Below, in pieces: positions 25,970 through 34,921 of a stretch of 64,000 bases of DNA. This DNA is from Amycolatopsis sp. cg9 (GTDB lineage: Bacteria > Actinomycetota > Actinomycetes > Mycobacteriales > Pseudonocardiaceae). Positions within the stretch are counted from its first letter, which is position 1. Each line of letters begins with the position of its first letter. The stretch lies in contig NZ_CP166850.1 in the NCBI RefSeq assembly GCF_041346945.1, positions 2,666,001 through 2,730,000 on the forward strand, read 5' to 3'. The notes beneath the pieces are model-generated. The model was not told the origin of the DNA. It did no database searches and saw only the letters and a list, made by a program, of their open reading frames with translations. Made by a program: the position numbers and the translations under genes.

Positions 25970-27376
25970 ATGAGCGGTGGCCGAGGGCCGGGCTACGACC
26001 AGCGGCTGGCCAGGGAGCGCGAGACCTTCGCCGGCCAGGAGGAGATCCACGGCAACCTGCCGCCGTCGGCGCACCGGTGGTCCAACCGGCACGTGCGCCC
26101 GAAGCTCGAAGCGCTCGGCGTACCCGGTCTCGACGAGCTGATCGTCGGGCAGATCGCCGAACGCGCGCAGGCGCTTTCGCGCGACGCCGTCGTGCTCTCC
26201 CTCGGCAGCGGCAACGGCGACCAGGAGCTCGGCTGGCTGCGCGGCCTGGCCGCCGCCGGTCTGGACAACGTCCGGCTGCGGCTGCTGGAGCTCAACCCCG
26301 AGATGCAGGCCCGCGCCGAGGCGTCGGCCCGCGAGCAGGGCGTCGCCGACCGGGTCGAGCTGATCACCGCGGACTTCAACACCTGGCGCGCCGACGCCGA
26401 GCACGACGTCGTCGTCGGGTTCCAGGCGCTGCACCACGTGCTGGACCTCGAGCACCTCTACGGCGAGATCAAGCGCAGCCTCACCGCGGACGGCGTCCTG
26501 GTCGTGCACGACATGATCGGCCGCAACGGGCACCGCCGGTGGCCCGAAGCGCACGAGGTCGTCGACCGGATCTGGGCGACGCTGCCACCCGAGCTGCGCC
26601 ACAACTCGCTGACCGGGCGGACCGACGAGCGGTTCGAGGACGTCGACTGCGCCGCCGACGGGTTCGAGGGCATCCGCGCCCAGGACGTCCTGCCGGTGCT
26701 GCTCGACCACCTGCACCCGAGCCTGTTCCTGCCCTACGGCAACGTGATCGACCCGTTCGTCGACCGCATCTACGGCCACAACTTCGACATGGACAACGCG
26801 GCGCACGTCGCCCTGATCGACGAGATCGGCGTGCTCGACGACAGCCTGCTCGACCTCGGGCTGGTCACCGGCACGCGGCTGACCGCGCTGTTCCACCCCA
26901 CCCCGCGGCCGCTGCGCGTGCACGGCAACCGGACGCCCGAGCGGTCGGTGCGCGACACCCGCGCCGTCGACCCGGCGGGCCGCGTCTCGTTCCGGCCCGG
27001 TGGCACCAACGGCGAACGGCTGGTGGGCGGCGCGGGCGTCGTGACCGGGCGGCTGAACGGCATCGCCCACGACGACTGGGCGGCGCCCTCGGTCGAGTTC
27101 CCGGTGCTCACGACGGCCCCGGTCGAGGCGCTCGAACTCAAGACCTACCTGCCGGACGACGCCACCGAGCACGGCAGCGTCACGGTGTCCGTGGACGGCG
27201 TCCCGGTCGCGAAGGCCGACGTCGGGGCCGGGCTGACCGAGCAGGTGCTGCCGGTCCGGCTCGACGCCCACCGGCAGGTGCGGCTCTCGCTCGACGCGGA
27301 CTGGTCGATCACGGCCGGGCTGGGTGGCGACCGCCGCACACTGGCGTATGTCCTGGTCGGACTGAGCCTCCGCTAA
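25970..27376 (+). CDS. SAM-dependent methyltransferase with C-terminal beta domain
   Basis: The 468-residue protein has a methyltransferase core (motif I VVLSLGSGNGDQELGWL near 75; VGFQALHHVLDLEHL; VLVVHDMIG). It is followed after about residue 310 by a beta-rich domain (FRPGGTNGERLVGG, SVTVSVDGVPVAKADV) that looks like a carbohydrate- or glycan-binding sandwich. The ATG at 25970 has GGAGGG eight bases upstream. It lies 10 bases before the fusion glycosyltransferase gene, so the two are almost certainly co-transcribed and act on the same glycan or lipid-linked sugar. Confidence 0.8.
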   Translation: MSGGRGPGYDQRLARERETFAGQEEIHGNLPPSAHRWSNRHVRPKLEALGVPGLDELIVGQIAERAQALSRDAVVLSLGSGNGDQELGWLRGLAAAGLDNVRLRLLELNPEMQARAEASAREQGVADRVELITADFNTWRADAEHDVVVGFQALHHVLDLEHLYGEIKRSLTADGVLVVHDMIGRNGHRRWPEAHEVVDRIWATLPPELRHNSLTGRTDERFEDVDCAADGFEGIRAQDVLPVLLDHLHPSLFLPYGNVIDPFVDRIYGHNFDMDNAAHVALIDEIGVLDDSLLDLGLVTGTRLTALFHPTPRPLRVHGNRTPERSVRDTRAVDPAGRVSFRPGGTNGERLVGGAGVVTGRLNGIAHDDWAAPSVEFPVLTTAPVEALELKTYLPDDATEHGSVTVSVDGVPVAKADVGAGLTEQVLPVRLDAHRQVRLSLDADWSITAGLGGDRRTLAYVLVGLSLR

Positions 27377-27386
27377 TCTGCCCGCC

Positions 27387-30300
27387 ATGGGCAAGGGGAC
27401 GAGCGGTGAGCGCCTGATCGAGTGGACCGGCGAGCGGTGCGTGCCGTGGACCGACGACCTCCAGGTGATCTACGAGCACTACCACCGCTACGCGTTCGCG
27501 AGCCGGTTCACCGCCGGCAAGCGCGTCCTCGACCTGGCCAGCGGCGAGGGCTACGGCGCCGCCCTGGTCGCCGGGCCGGCCGCCGAGGTGGTCGGGCTCG
27601 AGATCGACCCGCGGACCGTCGAGCACGCCCGGGCCCGCTACCCGCACGTCCGGTTCGAGGTCGGCTCGATCACCGACCCGGACGCGCTCGACGGCGAAGT
27701 CTTCGACGTCATCACGTGCTTCGAGGCTATCGAGCACGTCGACGAGCAGGACCGGCTGATGGCGCTGGTCCGCAACCGGCTCGCGCCGGGCGGGGTGTTC
27801 CTCTGCAGCACCCCGGACATCGAGGTCTACACGCACGACCACGGGAACGAGAACCCGTACCACGTGCACGAGCTGACCGAATCGGCGTTCCGCTCGCTGC
27901 TGGCCGGCAGCTTCGAGCACGTCGTCGTGCTGCGGCAGAACGTCGCCGTCGGGTCGCTGATCCACGACAACGGCGCGGGCACCGGGGCCGAGGTCTTCGC
28001 GCTCCGGGCCGACGACGCCGACGGCTGGGTCATCGAACCGGGCGCGCCTCACACGTACTTCGTCTCCGTCGCCTCGGCCGCGCCGCTCGACGTGCCCTCG
28101 ACGTCGGCGATGATCGACCCGAAGCTGACGCTGGTCGCGCGCGCCGCCGCCGAGGCGGGCCGCCTGCGTGACGGACTGGGCCGCGCGGAAGCCGAGCGCG
28201 ACCAGGCGACGGCGTCGGTCACCCGGCTCACCGGTGAGCTGGCCCAGGTCACCGCGGCCGAGCAGCGGGCCGCGACCGAGCGCGACGAGGCGCTCCGGCA
28301 GGCCGAGCGCGCCCGCGAGGACCGGCAGCGCGCCGCCGACGAGCTGAACCGCCTGCAGCGCAAGGCGGGCTACGACCGCGAACGCCTGGAGTGGCTGGCG
28401 AGCAACAACACCGGCCTCAGCGAAACCATCGGCAGGCTCGCCGCGGAGAACGAGAAGCTGCGTGCCGAGACGTCCGCGCTCGTCCAGCGTGCGATCGGGA
28501 AGTACCGCGGCACGATCGAGAAGTACGCGCCCCGCGGCACCCGCCGCCGCGACTTCTACGAGACGGCGCTCGGCCGCCCGGCCGGGGTGCTGCCCGGCGA
28601 ACCCGCCGGCGTGCCGGGCCCGGTCGCGGTGACCACCAGCGACCAGCCGATCGTCAGCGTCGTCATCCCGGTGTACGGCAACTGGAACTACACGCGCGGC
28701 TGCCTCGATTCGATCCAGCGGCACCTGCCGTCGACGCCGTTCGAGGTGATCGTCGTCGACGACAAGTCGCCGGACGACTCCGCCGACCGCGTGGCCGGCT
28801 GCGCGGGGGTCCGGCTGGTCCGCGCGCCGAAGAACCTGGGCTTCGTCGGTGCCTGCAACCTGGGCGCGGAGAACGCGCGCGGCGACTTCGTCTTCTTCCT
28901 CAACAACGACACCGAGGTGAAGGCGGGCTGGCTGGACGAGCTGGTCGCCGTGGTCGAGACGCGCCCGGACGTCGGGCTCGTCGGGTCCAAGCTGGTCTAC
29001 CCGGACGGCCGCCTCCAGGAGTGCGGCGGCATCATCTGGGCCGACGGCACCGGCTGGAACTACGGCAGGCTGCAGAACCCGGACGCCCCCTGGTACCAGG
29101 CGCTGCGCGACGTGGACTACTGCTCGGGCGCGGCCCTGCTCGTCCGCCGCGAGCTGTTCGAGCGCATCGGCGGCTTCGACCAGCGCTTCGCCCCCGCGTA
29201 CTACGAGGACACCGACCTCGCGTTCGCCGTGCGGGCGGCCGGCTACCGGACGATGGTCCAGCCCGCGTCGGTCGTCGTGCACCACGAAGGCATCACCAAC
29301 GGCACGGACGTCTCCTCCGGCGTGAAGCGCCACCAGGAGCTCAACCGCGGCGTCTTCGTCGACAAGTGGAGCGTCCAGCTGCGCGACCACTTCCCCGAGG
29401 CGAGCCCGCGCGCGGTCTGGGCCGGGCGGCAGCGCACGGCGGACGGCCACCGCGGCGGCACCGTGCTGGTCGCCGACCACCAGGTGCCGATGCCGGACAA
29501 GGACTCCGGCTCGGTGCGGATGTTCCGCATCCTCGAACTGCTCGTCGGACTCGGGCAGCGCGTCGTCTTCATGCCGCTCAACAACGCGCTCCCGGAGCCG
29601 TACGCCGACGCGCTGTACCGCGCGGGCGTCACGGTCGTGACCGGGCTCGGCGAGCAGCTGGAGTTCCTGCGCGACGCCGGCGCCGACCTGAGCCTGGCCG
29701 TGCTGTCCCGGCCGCACGTCGCTTGGCAGCTGCTGGAGCAGGTCCGCGAGCACGCGCCCGACTGCGTCATCGCCTACGACACGGTCGACCTGCACTTCGT
29801 CCGGCTCAACCGGCAGGCCGACCTGGCCGCGCAGCTCGGCGAAACGCGCGAGGAGCTGACGCTGCGCCGACGCGCCGAAGTGCTGCGGGAGTCGGAGCTC
29901 GGCTTGACCCGCGCCACCGACGTCACCTTCGTCGTGTCCGATGTGGAGCGCGCGCTGCTGGGCGAGCTCGTGCCGTCGGCGCGCGTCGAGGTGCTGTCCA
30001 ACGTGCACCACGCGGACGGCTCGGTCGCGGTCCCCGAAGGCCGCTCCGGCGTGCTGTTCGTCGGCAGCTTCGACCACCTGCCCAACCGGGACGCGGCGCG
30101 CTGGCTGGCGGAGGAGATCATGCCGCTCGTGCGCCGCCGCCGTCCGGACGCGGTCGCGCAGATCGTCGGCAGCAACCCGCCGCAGGAGGTGTTCGACCTC
30201 GAACGCGACGGCGTCGTCGTCCGCGGCTGGGTCCCGAACCTCGACAGCGCCTACGGCGAGGCCCGGGTCGTCGTCGCGCCGCTGCGCTTCGGCGCGGGCG

Positions 30301-30566
30301 TGAAGGGGAAGCTGGGCGAGAGCCTCGGCTACGGCGTGCCCGTGGTCGCCACCCCGCTGGCCGCCGAGGGCATGCACCTGACGCACGGCCAGGACGTCCT
30401 CGTCGGCGCTTCGGCACCGGAGCTCGCCGACGAGATCGTCACCCTGCTCGAGGACGACAAGCTGTGGCAGCGGCTGTCCGAAGAGGGCAAGACGGTGGTG
30501 GACCGCCTGTTCGGCGCCGACGTCGCCCGCCGCACGCTGGCCGGGGTGCTCGACCGGCGCGGCTGA
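27387..30566 (+). CDS. Trifunctional methyltransferase / coiled coil / GT2 / GT4 glycan enzyme
   Basis: This 1059-residue protein joins four parts. Residues 1-210 form a class I methyltransferase (VLDLASGEGYGAALVAG; FEAIEHV). Residues about 255-375 form a charged coiled coil. Residues about 420-640 are a GT2 glycosyltransferase (VSVVIPVYGNW near 420, FFLNNDTEVKAGW near 504, EDTDLAFAVRAAGY). Residues about 690-1059 are a GT4-type glycosyltransferase (VLFVGSFDHLPNRDAARW near 888, PLRFGAGVKGKLGESLGYG). The coiled coil could act as a length ruler or dimer rod, as in O-antigen chain-length methyltransferases; that is inference. No membrane segment is seen. Confidence 0.88.
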   Translation: MGKGTSGERLIEWTGERCVPWTDDLQVIYEHYHRYAFASRFTAGKRVLDLASGEGYGAALVAGPAAEVVGLEIDPRTVEHARARYPHVRFEVGSITDPDALDGEVFDVITCFEAIEHVDEQDRLMALVRNRLAPGGVFLCSTPDIEVYTHDHGNENPYHVHELTESAFRSLLAGSFEHVVVLRQNVAVGSLIHDNGAGTGAEVFALRADDADGWVIEPGAPHTYFVSVASAAPLDVPSTSAMIDPKLTLVARAAAEAGRLRDGLGRAEAERDQATASVTRLTGELAQVTAAEQRAATERDEALRQAERAREDRQRAADELNRLQRKAGYDRERLEWLASNNTGLSETIGRLAAENEKLRAETSALVQRAIGKYRGTIEKYAPRGTRRRDFYETALGRPAGVLPGEPAGVPGPVAVTTSDQPIVSVVIPVYGNWNYTRGCLDSIQRHLPSTPFEVIVVDDKSPDDSADRVAGCAGVRLVRAPKNLGFVGACNLGAENARGDFVFFLNNDTEVKAGWLDELVAVVETRPDVGLVGSKLVYPDGRLQECGGIIWADGTGWNYGRLQNPDAPWYQALRDVDYCSGAALLVRRELFERIGGFDQRFAPAYYEDTDLAFAVRAAGYRTMVQPASVVVHHEGITNGTDVSSGVKRHQELNRGVFVDKWSVQLRDHFPEASPRAVWAGRQRTADGHRGGTVLVADHQVPMPDKDSGSVRMFRILELLVGLGQRVVFMPLNNALPEPYADALYRAGVTVVTGLGEQLEFLRDAGADLSLAVLSRPHVAWQLLEQVREHAPDCVIAYDTVDLHFVRLNRQADLAAQLGETREELTLRRRAEVLRESELGLTRATDVTFVVSDVERALLGELVPSARVEVLSNVHHADGSVAVPEGRSGVLFVGSFDHLPNRDAARWLAEEIMPLVRRRRPDAVAQIVGSNPPQEVFDLERDGVVVRGWVPNLDSAYGEARVVVAPLRFGAGVKGKLGESLGYGVPVVATPLAAEGMHLTHGQDVLVGASAPELADEIVTLLEDDKLWQRLSEEGKTVVDRLFGADVARRTLAGVLDRRG

Positions 30567-31703
30567 TCAGCTGGGCGGCAGCGCTTTCTTGAACACGGCG
30601 ACGGCGTTGTCGAGGCTGGTCTTCAGCTCGTTCTTGTCCTTTTCGAACGGCTGGGACGCCCAGAGCACGATGGCCACCTTGCCCGAGGTGTACCAGGTGC
30701 CGTCCAGCCGCTGGTCGTCGTTGCGGCCGGTGACCGACGCCGGGTCGGCCGCGATCGGGGTGAACCCGCCGGCCGCGGCGGCGTCGCGCAAGTAGTCGAC
30801 GATCGCCTTCGCGCCCTCGGCGTTCTCCGCGGGGATCGCGTAGCCGAGGAACCCGGTGTCCCCGGCCGACGAAGCGCGGTAGACGAGCTGCGTGACGCCG
30901 TGCTGCGAGAAGACCTGCGCGGCTTCCTTGGGGTACAGCTTCAGGTCGAGCCCGCGGGCCAGCGACATCGTCGAGCTCTCCGGGTGCTGCATCCCGGGCA
31001 GCGGCGGCACCTGGTCCTCCAGCTGCGGCTGGGTCGCGGCGGCGGGCGGCTGCGTCACGGCGGGCGTGAACGACGAGAGGGCGCTGGGCGCCGGGTCGTC
31101 GTTGCCCAGCCACATCGTGGCGCCGACGACCATGCCGACCACGACCAGCACGCCGAGCGCGATGAACGGCCAGGTCGGCCGGCCCGAGGAGCCGCCGTCG
31201 GTGTCCCACCGGTGCTTGCCCGCCGAGCCGTCCGGTTCGAGCTGCGGCGGGCGCGATTCGCCGCCCGGCGGCGTGATCGGCGGGAACCGGCTGCCCGGGC
31301 CCTGCTCGGCCGGTCCGTCGACGCGCAGGTAGCGGGTCGGGGTGATGTCGGCCGGGCTCGGGGCGGTCGTCATGTGGTCGGGGATGGCGGGCACGTGGCT
31401 CGTCGAGACCGTCTTCGGCAGCCCGGTCCGCTGCCACGGCGGTGGCGGCAGCGGGACCGCCGGCCGGGGCGACTCCATGCGCTGCGGCGGCGGCACCGGG
31501 TGGACGGGCGTGGGGTGGCTCGCGGGGTTCGCGCTCCGCCAGGTTTCACCCGGACGGCGTAGCGGCGAAGGCACCGGTGACGGCACCGTCGAACCGGAGG
31601 CCTGCGCGAGCAGCTCATCCCGCTGTTTGCGGTGGTCAGCGGGCTCGATGCGACCCTCGGCAAGCTCCGCGTCGAGACGGCGAAGCTCTTCCTGCCAGCT
31701 CAT
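30567..31703 (-). CDS. Membrane protein with N-terminal WQEELRRLD domain (paralogue B)
   Basis: The 378-residue protein repeats the layout of the protein at 23238-24464. It has an N-terminal module MSWQEELRRLDAELAEGRIE, a long Pro-rich cytoplasmic stretch, one membrane helix near 190-210 and an extracellular domain of about 150 residues. Its stop lies directly beside the stop of the fusion glycosyltransferase, so the genes converge with no gap. The ATG at 31703 has a G-rich ribosome site. The extracellular domains of the two paralogues are only distantly alike. Function is unknown. Confidence 0.75.
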   Translation of the reverse strand: MSWQEELRRLDAELAEGRIEPADHRKQRDELLAQASGSTVPSPVPSPLRRPGETWRSANPASHPTPVHPVPPPQRMESPRPAVPLPPPPWQRTGLPKTVSTSHVPAIPDHMTTAPSPADITPTRYLRVDGPAEQGPGSRFPPITPPGGESRPPQLEPDGSAGKHRWDTDGGSSGRPTWPFIALGVLVVVGMVVGATMWLGNDDPAPSALSSFTPAVTQPPAAATQPQLEDQVPPLPGMQHPESSTMSLARGLDLKLYPKEAAQVFSQHGVTQLVYRASSAGDTGFLGYAIPAENAEGAKAIVDYLRDAAAAGGFTPIAADPASVTGRNDDQRLDGTWYTSGKVAIVLWASQPFEKDKNELKTSLDNAVAVFKKALPPS

Positions 31704-31852
31704 CCAAGGACCCCCATCCACCGTTCGGGGCATCAGTCTGGCACGCGCTGCCGACCTGCGAGGTTGCGGTTTGAGGTTGATCGGCAACGTAGCGCAAGTC
31801 GGCCGGTTTCGGGAGTCCCCTCCGCCGTCACCCGTCGAGCGGCCGAAAACTG

Positions 31853-31872
31853 TCGTACATATGTTCTAAAAT
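31853..31872 (+). promoter_or_regulatory. SOS-like box overlapping a -10 element
   Basis: TCGTACATATGTTCTA (31853-31868) matches 14 of 16 positions of the actinobacterial LexA consensus TCGAAC-N4-GTTCGA, counting the N4 as matches. The hexamer TAAAAT (31867-31872) overlaps its right edge and is a good -10. A repressor bound here would block transcription of the gene at 31936. No convincing -35 is seen. Confidence 0.5.
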
Positions 31873-31935
31873 TGGCGTTGTCCAGGGGAGATGCCGCCCG
31901 CGTCCGCGGGTGGCGTGATGGAGGAAGGCAGGGCC

Positions 31936-32541
31936 ATGGCCTACATCACCCTGTCCACGTTCGTGGGCTACAGCGCGAGTTCCGGTCCGTCGCGGTCGTC
32001 GTTCGTCCGGCGGCAGCGGAGGCAGTACGAAGACCCGGCGCGAGCGGCGTTCAACTACTACCGGCGGGCGGCCAACGCGGTGCGGTCCGGCCGGGCGGCG
32101 AACCAGGACGAGGTGGCGCTGCGCGCGCTCGTCAACGCCGCCGACGACCGGACGAAGCCGCACTACGCGGCGATAGCCGAGGGCTGGCTGCGGTACCTCG
32201 GCCGGAAGACGCCGAGGCTGGTCGAGGTCGGCCGCGGCCGCTGCCGGATCGGCGAGCTGGAGATCGGCGTGAGCCCGCAGATGGGGCTGCGCAAGAGCGA
32301 CGGCCGCCGCTACGCGACCTGGCTCTACTTCAAGGAGGAGCCGTTGACGAAGTCCTCGGCCCAGCTCGCGCTGTGGGTGCTGGAGCAGGCGATGCCCGAC
32401 GTCCTGCCCGGCGGCGAGGCGCTGGTGATCGACGTCCGCCGCGCGAAGGAGTACCAGCTCTCCGCCCGTGATCGCGAGCGGCTGAGGCCGTGGGCGCGCA
32501 GCGAAGCCTCGGCGTTCCTCACGCTCTGGGACGCCGCCTGA
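31936..32541 (+). CDS. Conserved hypothetical protein behind SOS-like promoter
   Basis: I do not recognise a named family for this 201-residue protein. It is basic and soluble, with an Arg-rich N-terminus (SSFVRRQRRQYEDPARAAF), a central segment with strict-looking aromatics (GWLRYLGRKTPRLVEVGRG) and a C-terminal alpha/beta part (YATWLYFKEEPLTKSSAQL; ALVIDVRRAKEYQL). GAGGAAGG precedes the ATG. The basic surface would suit nucleic acid binding. A LexA-type box 70 bases upstream suggests DNA-damage control. It is monocistronic, ending at a long palindromic terminator. Confidence 0.7.
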   Translation: MAYITLSTFVGYSASSGPSRSSFVRRQRRQYEDPARAAFNYYRRAANAVRSGRAANQDEVALRALVNAADDRTKPHYAAIAEGWLRYLGRKTPRLVEVGRGRCRIGELEIGVSPQMGLRKSDGRRYATWLYFKEEPLTKSSAQLALWVLEQAMPDVLPGGEALVIDVRRAKEYQLSARDRERLRPWARSEASAFLTLWDAA

Positions 32542-32544
32542 GCC

Positions 32545-32578
32545 AGGGGAGGCGCCGGGTCGACCCGGCGCCTCCCCT
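32545..32578. terminator. 34-base perfect palindrome terminator
   Basis: Seventeen-base arms (AGGGGAGGCGCCGGGTC and its complement) pair without mismatch, starting four bases after the preceding stop. It isolates the hypothetical gene from the kinase gene. Confidence 0.85.
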
Positions 32579-32610
32579 AGCATCGCCCCCGAGCTTTCAG
32601 GGGGGCGACG

Positions 32611-34131
32611 ATGAGGGTGGTCGCGGGGCGGTACGCGATCTCGGCCGAGCTCGGCCGCGGCGGGATGGGCGTGGTCTGGCGCGCCGAAGACCGGGTGCTC
32701 GGGCGCCCGGTCGCGCTGAAGGAACTGGCCACGCCGCCGGGCACCAGCCTCGACCGCGTCATGCGCGAGGCCCGGACCGCGGGCCGGCTGAACGACCCCG
32801 CCGTCGTCACGGTGTACGACGTCGTCAGCGAACAGGGCGCCACGTTCATCGTCATGGAGCTCGTCGTCGCGCCCACGCTCGCCGACGTCGTGGGCCGCGA
32901 AGGGGCGCTGGCGAACGACCGCGTCGCCGCGCTCGGCCTGCAGGTGCTCGGCGCGCTCGAAAGCGCGCACCGGGCCGGGATCGTGCACCGGGACGTCAAG
33001 CCCAGCAACATCATGGTGCTGCCCGGCGACCGCGTGAAGCTCGCCGACTTCGGCATCGCGCGGGCGATGGACGACCCGGGCCTGACCCAGACCGGCGGCG
33101 TCATGGGCTCGCCCGGCTACATGGCGCCCGAGCTGTTCGCCGGCGCCGGCCCGGCACCGGCGTCGGACCTCTGGTCGCTCGGCGCGACGCTGTTCCACGC
33201 CGCCGAAGGCCGCGCGCCCTTCCAGCGCACCACCACGGCCGCGACGCTGCACGCGATCATGTACGACCAGCCGGTGCTGGAACGCTGCCGCGGCCCGCTC
33301 GCCGAGGCCGTCCGCGGCCTGCTCACGCAGTCCACATCGGACCGGCTGACCGCGGCCGGCGCGCGGCGCCTGCTGGAAACCGCGCGCACGGCGATCACCG
33401 ACTCGCCGACGCAGGCGGTCGACCCGGCGTCGCTGCCGACGATCGTCTTCGAACCGGTGACCGCGAAGGTCGCCGCGCCGTCACCGACCACAGTGGACTG
33501 GGACCGGCCGCGCAAGAAGCGCTTCCCGCTGGTGCTGGCCGGCGTCGCGGCGGCCGTGGTCGCCGCGCTCGGCGCGATCTTCCTCCTCAAGCCGACGGCC
33601 TCGACCCCGGTGGCGGACGCGGGCGTGACCTCGGAACCGGCGGCCACCTCGGCGCCGTCGAAAACCGCGTCGCCGAGTCACAAGAAGTCTTCGTCCCCGA
33701 GCGCGTCCGCGACCACCACACCGACCACGAGCACCGCGGCGAAGCCCGACCCGGCGAAGGTGCCGCTGATCCGCTTCCACCAGAAGGACGGCGGTCACTT
33801 CAGCGGCACGAAGAAGGTCGGCCCGCCGGGCGGCTTCACCAAGGAAGGCATCTTCGGTTCGCTCGTCGCGACGGCCGAGCCGGGGACGCGGAAGTTGTTC
33901 GCCTGCAAGGTGAAGGACCAGAAGGACTGGTTCACCTCGCCCGACCAGAGCGGGAAGTGCGAGGGCCAGCAGGCACTCGGCCTGCTGGGGAACATCTACG
34001 CCGACCCGCCGTCCGGGGCGAGCGCGCGGGCGCTGTACCGCTGCAACGCGGGCGCGAGCCACTTCGACTCCCTCGACGCCGGCTGCGAGGGCAAGAAGAA
34101 GGAGTTCCTGATGGGCTACCTCGTCCTCTGA
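32611..34131 (+). CDS. Receptor-type Ser/Thr protein kinase (PASTA-less)
   Basis: The 506-residue protein has a full Hanks kinase domain at 1-270: LGRGGMGVV loop, catalytic Lys37 in VALKE, HRDVKPSN near 126-133, DFG and APE motifs. The juxtamembrane segment is Thr-rich and a membrane helix lies near 306-326. The extracellular part has a Ser/Thr-rich linker and a domain of about 120 residues with HF motifs and Cys residues (FACKVKD, GKCEGQQ, LYRCNAGASHF, GCEGKKKE). That domain resembles the repeat-type lectin-like modules of secreted proteins rather than PASTA. It would sense an extracellular ligand. Confidence 0.88.
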   Translation: MRVVAGRYAISAELGRGGMGVVWRAEDRVLGRPVALKELATPPGTSLDRVMREARTAGRLNDPAVVTVYDVVSEQGATFIVMELVVAPTLADVVGREGALANDRVAALGLQVLGALESAHRAGIVHRDVKPSNIMVLPGDRVKLADFGIARAMDDPGLTQTGGVMGSPGYMAPELFAGAGPAPASDLWSLGATLFHAAEGRAPFQRTTTAATLHAIMYDQPVLERCRGPLAEAVRGLLTQSTSDRLTAAGARRLLETARTAITDSPTQAVDPASLPTIVFEPVTAKVAAPSPTTVDWDRPRKKRFPLVLAGVAAAVVAALGAIFLLKPTASTPVADAGVTSEPAATSAPSKTASPSHKKSSSPSASATTTPTTSTAAKPDPAKVPLIRFHQKDGGHFSGTKKVGPPGGFTKEGIFGSLVATAEPGTRKLFACKVKDQKDWFTSPDQSGKCEGQQALGLLGNIYADPPSGASARALYRCNAGASHFDSLDAGCEGKKKEFLMGYLVL

Positions 34132-34787
34132 AGCAGCACGTCGGCGACGAGCTCGGGCCGCGTGACGAACGGGTGGTGCGCCACCGGCAGCTCGACGACC
34201 TCGGTCGCCCGCGCGGCGTGCTCCCGCTGCTTCTCGGGCGGTGTCGCGAGATCGTCCCCGCAGACGACGTAGGTCGACGGCTTCCCACGCCACGCCGCCT
34301 CGGTGGTCCGCTGGCCGAACACGACCTTGTTCTGTGCGGCGAGCCTCGCCGCGGCCGCCGCGTAGGTGGCGTCGTCGAAGTCCTGGGCGAAGAGCGGCCG
34401 CACGAGTTCTTCCCGGACGCTCGCGGTGCCGTCGCCGTGGCTGACGTGCCGCGGCTCGCCGCCGCCGAAGTCCGCGAGCGCTTCGCCGACGTCCGGCAGG
34501 AACGACGTCACGTAGACCAGCCGGCGGACCGCGGGGTGGCGGCCGGCCTGTGTGATCACCATCCCGCCGTAGGAATGCCCGACCAGCAGCGCGGGCTCAT
34601 CGGCGGCGTCGAGCAGCGCGCGAACGGCCGCGACGTCGTCGAAGAGATCACCCCGCGGCTCGGCCTCGCAACTCGGTAAAACGGCCGCTGAGCTGCGCAA
34701 ACCCCGCCGCGCGAGGAGGTCCGCCGTCGGCCGCCACCACCAGGCGCCGTCCCGGACGAAGGCGCCGTGGACGAAGACGATTCGCAT
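34116..34787 (-). CDS. Alpha/beta hydrolase
   Basis: The 223-residue protein has the alpha/beta hydrolase fold. The oxyanion strand is VFVHGAFVRDGAWWW, the nucleophile elbow is GHSYGG, and candidates for the acid and His are in CGDDLATPP and VAHHPFVTRP. This layout resembles the esterase/EstC-like group, which cleaves esters or lactones in the cytoplasm. ATG at 34787 is natural; the open frame upstream lacks family sequence. Its 3' end overlaps the convergent kinase gene by 16 bases. Confidence 0.85.
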   Translation of the reverse strand: MRIVFVHGAFVRDGAWWWRPTADLLARRGLRSSAAVLPSCEAEPRGDLFDDVAAVRALLDAADEPALLVGHSYGGMVITQAGRHPAVRRLVYVTSFLPDVGEALADFGGGEPRHVSHGDGTASVREELVRPLFAQDFDDATYAAAAARLAAQNKVVFGQRTTEAAWRGKPSTYVVCGDDLATPPEKQREHAARATEVVELPVAHHPFVTRPELVADVLLQRTR

Positions 34788-34921
34788 GGTGACAACCTGA
34801 CAGACTCCACCCGGTCGAGTGACACAGTTCGCGGCGAGCGGACGGGGACTGGACAAACCAGGGGCCGAACACGAAGCTTTCGCGTGTTCTTCTCGCCTGG
34901 CCAAACTTCGAGGTCGTAAAA

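Noticed and set aside
24569..27394. Long minus-strand frame spanning the AlgJ-like and methyltransferase genes
   Set aside because: It crosses two real genes in the wrong frame and shows no recognisable motif; GC-rich DNA leaves such frames open.
27309..30386. Open frame of about 1000 codons on the minus strand opposite the fusion glycosyltransferase
   Set aside because: It is an Arg/Val/Asp-rich shadow with no domain; the plus strand has clear methyltransferase and glycosyltransferase motifs.
23238..31703. Complete biosynthetic gene cluster for a secondary metabolite
   Set aside because: There are no polyketide, peptide synthetase or terpene genes; the content points to a surface glycan block at most.
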